Assembly (NCBI RefSeq): GCF_040954645.1
Contig: NC_092808.1
Span: 17,241,383 to 17,305,382 of the forward strand
Reading direction: 5' to 3'
From: Diabrotica undecimpunctata
Taxonomy: Eukaryota > Arthropoda > Insecta > Coleoptera > Chrysomelidae
DNA length: 64,000 nucleotides
Part shown: one piece after another, positions 54,786 to 64,000 of the stretch
How positions within the stretch are numbered: the first letter of the stretch is position 1
Layout of the letters: every line of letters starts with the position of its first letter
Notes under the pieces: model-generated
Told to the model about the DNA's origin: nothing
The model's database searches: none
Seen by the model: the letters and a program-made list of their open reading frames with translations, nothing else
Made by a program: the position numbers and the translations under genes

Positions 54786-55338
54786 ATATATACATAAATG
54801 TTTTTTTATACAAAAGTAATTTTTTTATACACTCAGACTTTTTTTAATAATACCTTTAAGCCCCAGATTAAGAAACTGGGCCGATATCAAGCACAAAATG
54901 ACTGTATTCCCTTAATGCTGTAAAGAATAGTCACCCTTAGTCTTTCGTTACATTAGGTTCAATTTTAAATTCTATCCAAAGTTTAAAGGTACTTTACTAA
55001 ATGATACAAAGTAGGTATAGCCAGGTACGTATTTCAATTTTCAGTTGTTAACGATTGTTAAATAAAATTTTAAGCATAATTTTGTGTATCTACTTAAATT
55101 TAATCAGTTAATTGCATTTGTACTTGGAATTCAGAATTACAAATTTGTAGGTAGGCAAAGCCAGTGTTTATAAGAGATTAGAAAATTTCTTGGAATTTTA
55201 TTCAGGTAAAAATGTAATGTTTACTTAATATCAAATTATCACTAAATAAGCTTCTGTGAGAAGAAAGTTTATTTGAAAAGAACTTCATTTTTCTTTTGTC
55301 GTTCATTTAGAACAGAAGCAAGTGTAATAACTATAAAT
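54786..55338. other. No recognised gene
   Basis: AT-rich sequence upstream of the 55339 ATG; no promoter motif stands out. Confidence 0.3.
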
Positions 55339-55479
55339 ATGAGTGATATAGAAATGATTAGGGACGAAGTCCTGTACATTCCTGCCACTATTTCAGGAAG
55401 TGAAGACGAGTCTGAACCTGAAAAACGTTTATCTAGTTATATTCATCTCACACACAAATCGTGCTTAACGTTTACAACG
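55339..55479 (+). CDS. Possible first coding exon of unknown protein
   Basis: ATG 55339 opens MSDIEMIRDEVLYIPATISG followed by an acidic SEDESEPEK stretch. At 55480 a strong donor GTAAGA follows ACG, while read-through stops at 55494. Acidic starts of this type occur in piggyBac-type transposases and in many nuclear proteins; neither is proven. No second exon was found. The piggyBac MITE lies just 33 bp further on. Confidence 0.3.
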
Positions 55480-55511
55480 GTAAGAACTCGTTAAAAATAC
55501 TCTTTAGTTAA

Positions 55512-56283
55512 CCTTCCTAATACCGGGTGAATTTTAAAACGACCAGTACCAGGTGGGGTGACTTCTCGCCCCAGTAGTTTGGTTCACTTTTAAGCGCAAG
55601 GATTGTATGCATCTCATTAATCTTACCATTTTTTAAACTCTTTATTGTCTGTATACTTTGTTTAGTACCAATTCAACAAATTAAAAATCAAAGACAGAAG
55701 ACAGTCACATCCAGAAACTTATCAAATACACAGGTAATTTTAGCAGTTATCAGATATCAGACGTACTTAGGGCTAATTGCACTTTACAAATTCTTAGAGA
55801 GACAATCCCAACTAGAAAGTGATGCTTCGAAGAATCTAGACAAAAATATGCTAATAGGGGAATTATAAAAGTTCCCACTGTGTAATAGCAAGAATGGAAT
55901 TTCAAAGATAAAGGAAACACATTACAATCAACTGCTAATATGTAGAGAATGCGACTGCACATCATGGAAAGTAATTAGTATAGTCATTAGTAACCATTTT
56001 CCAAAACTTTCGTCTAAACTGATAAAATCAGATTTGTAGAACGTGAAAACACTCGAAAATACCACGTGGGGCGAATTCTCGCCCCACATACATTTCCGCG
56101 AAATGCCACGAGAAGATTTAATTTTCTGTTCGCAGTATTTTGGGTTTTACTACTTCTTTGTGCTCTTAATACATCAACTACCAATGTCCTAAACCGTCAA
56201 AGCGATTGATTAAACTTAATTACAGATATTAATAAAAACGTTAGCCCTGGGGCGAGAATTCGCCCCACCCGGTATTAGGAAGG
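55512..56283. mobile_element. piggyBac-type MITE, 772 bp
   Basis: Perfect 18 bp inverted ends CCTTCCTAATACCGGGTG with TTAA duplications (55508-55511 and 56284-56287). Subterminal copies of a GGGGCGAGAATTCGCCCC-type palindrome lie near 55553, 56066 and 56250. It has no transposase and depends on a piggyBac enzyme in trans. Confidence 0.9.
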
Positions 56284-56287
56284 TTAA

Positions 56288-56949
56288 TCATATTTACCGA
56301 TTAATTAATTCATAAAAAACAAATAATTCCGAGCAGAATTCCTTAAAAAGTAAAATTATCTGCACTATCGCATCAACAACTGTCCTAAAAATAAAGATGA
56401 ATTAGGTCCTAAAAATAAAGATGAAATTAAAGATTTAATTAATTAATTTATTCACGAGAGATTCTTACATCCAGTAAATATTTTTTAACCTTTAAAAATG
56501 AATACAATACAAATTAAATACATCATTGTTTATTATATTCTAAATAAAAAATCTTATAGATTGTATAAAATATGGAGATAAGAAAAATTATTGCGTACAA
56601 TGAACTCGTGATGAAACCATATAGATCATCTTTAATAATATTCCACAAAATGTTAAATATGCCGTATTCTCTGTAACAAACGAAATGTGTAGGAGTCTTA
56701 AAGTATTTTCTAAAACAAGTAAACTTTTTAAAAGTACAGAGGATATAACGCGATTTTGTTCTTCCGTTTATATCGATGTGTCCTCGTTTTTATATCGGTT
56801 TCCTCGTTTTTTTTGTTAGGAGTAGAGAACCGTCGGTGTTAAATAGTTTGCCATTGTACTTTTAGTTGTGATATTGTTTTTTTCACTTTATCTAATGTGA
56901 TTGGTAAGTGGAATGAAACAGGAACATGATAAGACGATATGTCAGCACC
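56288..56949. other. No gene; short direct repeat
   Basis: GTCCTAAAAATAAAGATGAA occurs twice near 56380-56430. The part from about 56750 may be the LTR of the Gypsy remnant that follows, but no second LTR was found. Confidence 0.35.
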
Positions 56950-58233
56950 GGGGTAGCTTTTAACTCGTGTCTAATAAAAGAAAACTGTAACTTTGCGCAA
57001 TCCTTGAAGACTGTTTTGTTCTCGGGTCCCGCTCGGAAGCGGTAACATCAAAGTGTTTTGACGTGTTTTGAAACTAGAGTATGTTTAGTGGAAACAGCCA
57101 TGTTGTGTTTTCTGTTGTCGCCTTACTAGTTTGAATACGAATTCTGTACATAAATTAGTTGCTGATGTTTTGGCTCAAAGAATTTCTCCACACAACTTAC
57201 ACATTTTTGCAACTTTTCTTCTCTCTCTCAGCCTTCAGCAACCACGATGCCTTCCCACTGCAGGTCAACAAGCGGCACCGGCCATAGCTCCATCGATGAC
57301 CAGACCAACACTACAGCCGACATGTGAACTCTACCAGCTGAGCTCCAGATGGAGGCCTCCACCACCAATATTTTCCGGAAAGGAAGACGAAGACCCAGTC
57401 CTCTTCTTGAATCTAACCAAAGAACACATGCCGGACGAAAGGATCCATTCTCAGCACTGGTCCGCCTACATCATCGACCGACGCCTCCAAGTGAAAGCAG
57501 CCAGATGGGCCAAAACAGAGTCTAACCGAGGATCCCTACCCAGAGTTCAGACAGGAAAAGGTGGACACCTTCAATGATTCATCCAGCCTGTCCCACTTGA
57601 CATCACAACTCCTTAGCCAATGAGTCTGCGGCGGTGTTCATAAGCAGAAAAGTAACTATGTATAACCGTCTGCAACCACAAGTTGATGAGCCCACCAAAT
57701 GCAGGAATATGGTCAATCTGATTTTGCCACACCTGAAAGTTAACCTGAGGCTCCAAAACTTTCAGACGCTGTTCATGTTAAAAAGAGTTGCAACTAGCAT
57801 CAAAGTTGACCACGAATAAGAGAGACGGAGGCAACGGCAGCCAGCAAGGAGTGAGACCATCAACTACTGGAGGAGGTCTAGAAATAATCAGAGGCAACAG
57901 CCACGACCAGGCCCATCCAACCGAAGGAGGCCCAGCTCTGGTCCATCCAACCGAAAGAGGTCTCCCAGTGCATCTCACGAAAAGCAAAATAATAACAGAG
58001 AAAATAGCAACCAGAAAGACCACAATAGGGGCACCATCTAAACATTTCTGTTGATGTGGTGCCCCAACTGAATCTCATGGAGGAAAGGTTGCTCCAGACC
58101 AACCTACCTCGACTGGAAGGAAGGGTTAGTAACAGAAAAATACGAGTTCTCATAGACACTGGCGCATCTGCCAATTTTATCAGTGTAGAACTTGTACACC
58201 CGGAAACCATCAACGCAGGACCCCTGGACGTAT
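56950..58233 (+). pseudogene. Gypsy element, gag and protease part
   Basis: 57131-57577 carries a Pro-rich N-terminus and PPPIFSGKEDEDPVLFLNL, a Gypsy-like gag core. A degraded basic, Gln/Arg-rich region follows. The protease is clear at 58130-58220: KIRVLIDTGASANFISVEL, with DTG at 58155-58163. The coding sequence breaks at 58233, where a LINE is inserted. GC content is higher than in the surroundings, so it differs from the other two Gypsy elements. Confidence 0.7.
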
Positions 58234-59668
58234 TCTTCTTCTTAAAGTGCCCTCTCCTCAATGGAGGTTGGCTACTACAATTTTAAAATCTTCTCTATCT
58301 TCAGCTGTTCTTATTAGCTGTTCAAAATTTAGCCCTGTCCATTGTCTGATGTTTCTGAGCCACGATAGTCTTTTCCTTCCTAGGCCTCTCTTTCCCTCGA
58401 TTTTTCCTTTCACTATAAGTTGGGCATATTGGTACTTATTATTTCTCAGTATGTTGATGTTTTTCTAACTTTTACTGTGTTAAAAAGTTCTCTTTCCTTG
58501 CCTATTCTATGCAGCACTTCTTCGTTTGAGGTATGCGATGTCCATGAAATTTTGAGCATTCTCCGGTAGATCCACATTTCAAAGGCCTCCAATTTATTTA
58601 CGGTTGATGTTTTTAGGGTCCACGTTTCAACTGCATATAGAAGAGTCGACCAAACGTAGCATTTTGATAAACGTAGTCGAATTTCGAGTTTTATTCGAGA
58701 ATCACAAAGCAGTTTTTTTTATTTTTTCGAAAGATTTTCTGGCCTGTTCTATTCTCGATCTTATTTCTAGATCAGGATTTAGGCTGCTATCGATCCAACA
58801 TCCCAGGTACTTAAATCTATTGACCTGTTCTAAAATGTGCCCATTTATTGTGCAAGGTTGAGGTACGTTTTGGTTTTTTCGGATTGACATCACTTTGGTT
58901 TTTTTAATGTTTATTTTCATACCAAATTGCTCACAGGTCGAGTTGGTCTTGTCGATGAGTCGTTGTAGACCTACGTCGGAATCCGCAATTAACACTGTAT
59001 CATCGGCGTATCTGATACTGTTGATATTTACGCCATTCACCTTGACTCCATCTTTGGAATCCTCCAATGCTTCTTTAAATAGAAACTCGGAGTAAAGATT
59101 AAACAGCAGAGGCGACAGAACACATCCTTGTCTAACTCCCCTCCTAATTTCTACTTCTGCGGATGTGGAACTTTCGATCCTAACTCTGGCGTTTTGGTTC
59201 CAGTACAAGTTTTTTAAGAATTTGATGTCTTTTCCATCTAAACCGACTTCTTGCAAACGTTCTAATAGTAGGTCGTGTCTTACTCTATCAAATGCTTTTT
59301 CGAAGTCTATAAAGCATATAAATATATCTTTCTGTTGGTCTTAGCATTTTTGGGCGAGAACTAGTAAACTGAACAGGGCTTCTCTCGTTCCCATGCCGGC
59401 TCTGAATCCAAACTGATCGTCTCCGATGATTGTTTCGCACTTTCTATAGATACGATTATGTACGATTTTTAGTAGGACTTTTACTGCATGACTCATAAGG
59501 CTTATCAGACGGAACTCATTGCAGTGTTGTGGGTTTGGCTTTTTTGGTAGTGGGATGAATATTGACTCCAGCCAATCTTGGGGTATTTTACCTGTATCAT
59601 AAATGCGATTGAATAAAAGGACAAATATTTCGATATTTTCTTCGCTGATTAATTTTAACGTTTCTGGG
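58234..59668 (-). mobile_element. GAA-tailed LINE insertion, 1.43 kb
   Basis: Antisense, with TTCTTCTTCTTA at its 3' end and a 9 bp duplication TGGACGTAT (58225-58233 and 59669-59677). 58702-59256 encodes the RT palm: RGVRQGCVLSPLLFNLYSE, catalytic RYADDTVLIADSD, thumb YLGCWID. Motif A FIDFEKAFDRV lies near 59290. The C-terminus at 58250-58700 is frameshifted. The endonuclease is missing. Confidence 0.85.
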
Positions 59669-60620
59669 TGGACGTATAATTGGCGCTATGTCTCAACCAA
59701 ACTTCGGCCCTCTGAGAAGTAGTACCACATCAATGAAAAGGAATGCCTTGCTCTGGTATGGACACTTCGCAAGTTTCGCCACTTCCTACAGGACCAGAGG
59801 TTTACCTTGTACACCGACAGTAGGACTCTATGGTCGCTTCTACTCCAGGAGTTCAACTTTGACGTAATACACATACCTGGAGAAGAAAACGAACTCGCAG
59901 ATCATCTGTCTAGAAACCCACAACAAGAGCTTGTATCTGAACAAGACCGTGACGAGGAAGTGGAAAGAATAGTCTGGCCCAAACTAGACACCGATGACGA
60001 TGATGACAGCTTTCCCCTTCTGTGGCTAGTTGAAGAGGATGAAGAGGCTGGAGAAGACCAATCAATTCTAGACGATCTTGTATCCGTTGGAGCCATCCAG
60101 TATGACCTGGCATGCTCAGATTTAAGCGACGATGGTTGGAAATCTCCGAGAGGGGACCTCACACAACGAAGGAAAAAAGTCTCATTGCCGTTTTACAAAT
60201 CATAGACGACGTGGTCGTCGATATAGCTGGATCACAGAGAAGGCTCGTAGTACCATAAGACAACAGACGACATCGTGTTTAGTCTAAGGACACGGAGAAA
60301 CAACGCAAACATCTACTGCTTTAATACCACCCAAGAAGGTCCGAGGCTGCACAAAAGAGAAGAGAGTTCAGGACAGAAGAGTAGCAGCAGCCACCCAGAA
60401 GGCCACAGTCTACGCCCGGAGCCTCTTCCCTTCGAATCCAGAAGATGACCAAACCAGAACCTATCTGCAAGTTTTTGAGAAACCACGTAAAGGGTAACTT
60501 TGGCGGTACGTTGACTGGTCCTCACACAATAATCCGAGCAGTAGGAGATCTGGCCTACGAGGTCCACGCTGTCTCGCAGCAAAAATTGCCGTCCCGTCCC
60601 GCGGGACAAAATGCGTGACA
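59669..60620 (+). pseudogene. Gypsy element, RNase H part (same copy as 56950-58233)
   Basis: Continues after the LINE: WRYVSTKLRPSEK, a stop, then YHINEKECLALVWTLRKFRH and LYTDSRTLWSLLLQEFNF, DHLSRNPQQE, the RNase H domain. An acidic linker (DTDDDDDSFPLL) follows, then Thr/Arg-rich sequence to about 60500. RT lies neither before nor after the LINE, so it was lost earlier. Integrase was not recognised. Confidence 0.7.
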
Positions 60621-61849
60621 ACGTGCGAGACGGGACGTCCCGCGTACATTCCTATTGTAGATTGATTCAATTGACACTAACATTGAGATTGTGATGGACT
60701 TGTGTGTCTCGGCTGAAAACTAACATTTTTGTTGAGGTATTAATTTTCAACTCCCTCCTGGTGCTCTCTTCTGTGAATATATTCATTAGTATCTGTGATA
60801 GATATCTATCACAGATCTTTATAGACATAACTAATAATAAAAATACCTTCTTCTCTTACCATGTTGGTTGGTTATTGAAGAAAAACTCTGCTTTTATTTC
60901 CTCGGGACAACCAGTCGAAAAGGACAGAAAACAAAAACAGAACTCAAAAAAAGTGTAGTCCTCTTGATGGAAACAATAATTTTGGGCGTGTTTCAGTTTT
61001 GTTTTTGTTTTTCAGGTTCCAGAAAACACAAAAAATCATAAACTTAACTGTCCATTTAGTGGAAAACTGCTCTTACACTTATCTTTGATCCCTGAGAAAC
61101 AACATCGTCTTATTTTGAAAATATTAATCTTATTTTTAATTCTTAGTTTATCTTTTTTTTTATTACACTGAGTTTTCTATGTATTTTTGCTGACACAGGT
61201 TACTTAATAACAGCTGAATGCAAATCTAACGAGTAAAACAAACCATTTGATTATCTTGTTTTTATTAAAGTAATCAATATCTTCTTTTTAATTTACCTTG
61301 TACAATAAAAACAAAAAACTCTAACCATGAAATGATTGGTGATTGCGGCGATCGTTTTGATTCACATTTAATTATTTTAAATCGAATCTTAATAGTTTCT
61401 GCAGGAATATTAGTCAGGTATGACTCAATTTATAATATCCGTGGACACGATTCACAAAAAGTCTAGTAAAAATTAATGAGATATTAAAGTAAACTGATGT
61501 TTGCGTAATGTTTCTCGTTAAATAGTTAACCTTTGCCATATGAAAAAATAGTATGCAAATATTGTCTAGCATTTTAAATTTATTGTTAGATTTTCTTTCG
61601 ATTTAAATCATTTGATAAATAATGGTTAAAATTTACTACGAATGACGCATAAGTTGTAAGAAAAAGTTTGCTTTGAAATTTGTACTTAATTGTGTTGTCT
61701 GATCTGGCTTATCCCTATTTAATGGAAATTATTCACAAATTTAATTGAAAATACGTTTATTAACAAATAAATGAATTTTAAATTAGTATTTGGCATTTTG
61801 AAGCTTCTACAAACTTTTATCAAAATAAACTAATTCGACAAGGTACGGT
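60621..61849. other. No recognised gene; perfect 26 bp palindrome
   Basis: ATCTGTGATAGAT is followed at once by its reverse complement (60791-60816). 60585-60650 has GC-rich inverted GTCCCG/CGGGAC motifs, unusual for this AT-rich window. 60950-61849 is AT-rich with no coding signal. Confidence 0.45.
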
Positions 61850-64000
61850 AAGCATGTTTCATGTTAATTTGCAGTGTATTTCAAATAAAGTCGGTATGAT
61901 CAATGCTTTTCTTGCAAATCAACATTTATATGATATCATATGTTTTTCGGAGCACTAATTAGCATCTCCGGCTTTTCATAAGCTAATTTCTTTTGTAGGG
62001 TAAAAAAGAAACAAGGCGGAGTTGCAATTTATGGAAAAGAAAATCTTATGTATTCTTCTCTTAATCTAAATGAATGTAATGTAGAGCAAAGTTCTGAGTT
62101 TTGTGCAATTTATGTACCTTCAATGAAAACCAATATTTTAACTGTATACCGATCGGCTAAGGATGACTTTGACTTGCTTTTGTTGAATTTTGAGAATGTC
62201 ATAACCTCCTTGCTTAGTAAAGCAAACAAAGTGAGCATACCTGGTGATTTTAATATAAATTTTAAAATTGAACATCTTTTGGTCTCAAAGTAACTATTAA
62301 CGATTATACTAAAGTACATTCATTTAGCAAATTCCCATCAGTAAATATGAGCACGTGTTGATATTCGCCGTCTCATTCGTCAAGAGGCTATTAAATATAA
62401 TTTATTACCTTAAACCAGACAGATTCTCATGTTACAGATCCAAACTTGCCAGCATTTTAAATTCAAATTGTATCATGTTGATTTTTAAGTTAATATGTTG
62501 TGTTATATTTATGTTATTACTTATTGTTAAGTTATTTACTGGTCGTGTTATTTTTTAGAGTTTAGTTTAATTGTGATATAATGATTAAATTTCAAGAAAT
62601 TCTTACACTAACAGTTTCAAAAGTAAATATTTTTAAAAATCATATGATACACATCAGTACGACCCTGTTTGGCTTTCACGTGCTTATATTGACAATTGGG
62701 AATTTGTAAAATGAATAGGGGAATCACATCCCAGTCCATTAGTTGCATAGACAACATTCTGACAAATTTTTCTGAAAATATCTACAGAGTGGGCGTATTT
62801 GAACCTTGTTTTTGTGACCATCGAGCTCAATTTTTATTTATTGACACTGAGCATAAAGTTGTTGACACTAATCAAACATCTCAACGGTTTATTACTTCTT
62901 TTGGTTTACAGAAGCTTAAATCTGCGCTAGCTAGTACAAATATGGACAGTAATAATTTTGACAGTCTTTCTTACCGAAACTTATAACAATTTAATATTAA
63001 ATTATTTTCCACTAAAACAAGTACGACAAACTGCTGAAAAAACACCCGTACAATGGTTTAATAATGAATTAAGGTCTTACAGATCTAATCTTTCTCTTAT
63101 TAAACACATTGCAGATGCCACTAAGGATCCCGATTTGTTCAAAGAGTATAAACAACAAAAAATTGAATATAATCGGTAATTACAAATTGCTAAAAAGTCA
63201 GCTTACTGTAATTTTATTACCAATTCCAATAATAAGCCTAGAGACTGCTGGAAAATAGTAAATTTCGAAAGAAACCTCACAAAATCCAGTTCCGTATAAC
63301 CTGATCTACCTCCAGACGAAATAAATCAATTTTTTACTACAATTGCATAGAATCTAATCTCTTCCCACTATTAATGTCGATGTCCTCTTCAATTATAGAA
63401 ATTATCCTTCTCCGAGCAAGTCCTTTTTTTTTCGTCCGGTTGTGGAAGAAGAGGTCTTTCAAATAATAAAGTCTCTTAGTAATTCGAATTATAACGACGT
63501 TCACGAAATTAATAGCAAACTTTTAAAAGAAACTTACCAAATAGTTTTAACACCTTTCTCTCATCTTATCAATCTACAAAAAAGGTGATTCCTCAAAAAC
63601 TGACAATTACAGACCCATAAGCATTGTTTCTACTTTTGGAAAAGTGATTGAAAAGGTTATCAAACAACATTTTTACAAACAACAGTTTTATTCCTAATTT
63701 AAGTCAAATAATTACTTTAGCAATTCACAATATGGATTCAGAAGTGCTCGTTCTACTACGAACGAGGTATTTAATGTTATGAGCGAGGTAATTGAGGGGC
63801 TTGAACGCGGCAATCGCATAGCAATTTCTCTTTGCGACTTGTCGAAGGCTTTTGATTACGTTTCACACGACATTTTGCTCCACAAATTAAATTACTATGG
63901 AATCAGAGGTATCTCTCTTAAGCTTTTTATAACTTTTTATCTATGTGGCAGACACCAGGCGGTACTGTCAAAAAGTCATCTCTCCCACAAAGTCCGGTAT
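61850..64000 (+). pseudogene. Jockey/CR1-type LINE, endonuclease and RT, runs off the window
   Basis: From 61855: FHVNLQCISNKVGMINAFL and YDIICFSEH (start of the apurinic endonuclease), FCAIYVPSMKTN, VSIPGDFNINF, then after a gap SCIDNILTNFSENI and CDHRAQFLF (end of the endonuclease). Next is PVQWFNNELRSYRSNL, then RT: TDNYRPISIVSTFGKVIEKV, SQYGFRSARSTTNEV and LCDLSKAFDYVSHDILLHKL. The catalytic YADD box lies beyond 64000. Stops and frameshifts are frequent; 62345-62700 appears to be foreign or deleted sequence inside the endonuclease. Confidence 0.8.

Noticed and set aside
1..64000. CRISPR arrays, tRNA or rRNA genes, bacterial operons
   Set aside because: No regular spacer array, cloverleaf or rRNA core was seen; the sequence is that of an insect-like nuclear genome.

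Overview
The window looks like a piece of an AT-rich insect genome (beetle or hemipteran scale of repeat load; the exact order cannot be read from sequence alone). Evidence: eukaryotic exons with GT/AG splice sites, an env-bearing Gypsy (errantivirus-type) provirus, many RTE-like LINEs with GAA or GATGAT tails, Tc1/mariner, pogo/Tigger, hAT and piggyBac remnants. No bacterial features, tRNA, rRNA or CRISPR arrays were seen.

One host gene is clear: two exons (6661-6852 and 20395-20656, plus strand) encode the C-terminal half of a PDCD2-family protein (Zfrp8/trus relatives). They join in phase across a 13.5 kb intron. That intron carries a complete 8.57 kb LTR retrotransposon on the minus strand (7009-15581: two 512 bp LTRs that look identical, GTTA target duplication, PBS, PPT, gag, gag-pol through a TTTAAAC slip site, env), a 1 kb inverted array of tandem units (16.19-17.2 kb), a REL-type LINE scrap, and a hAT-like element (18431-20356) that itself holds a foldback insertion and ends 38 bp before the exon.

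The rest is a transposon graveyard with readable nesting. 1-5 kb: LINE scraps, a ZMYM1-like hAT pseudogene and a repeat with a hammerhead-like core. 21-25 kb: two antisense LINEs. 26.6-30.4 kb: two inverted copies of one mariner family, with a second, long-TIR mariner inserted between. 33-34.9 kb: a Tigger-like element with TA duplications. 36-37.4 kb: LINE scraps with a 190 bp tandem duplication across an RT active site. 40.7-46.6 kb: a decayed K02A2.6-like Gypsy element holding two LINE insertions, each with an 11 bp target duplication. 47-50.2 kb: a fairly intact LINE (one nonsense codon in RT) split by a deleted mariner-like element. 50.4-52.4 kb: more LINE tails. 53.5-54.7 kb: a pogo-like transposase pseudogene split by the hammerhead-like repeat. 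55.5-56.3 kb: a piggyBac-type MITE. 57-60.5 kb: a third Gypsy remnant lacking RT, split by a LINE. 61.85-64 kb: a Jockey/CR1-type LINE running off the end.

The items most worth following are the apparently young env-bearing provirus inside the PDCD2-family intron, its gag-pol frameshift site, the repeat family with a covarying hammerhead-like hairpin and 11-12 bp target duplications, and the inverted tandem array.
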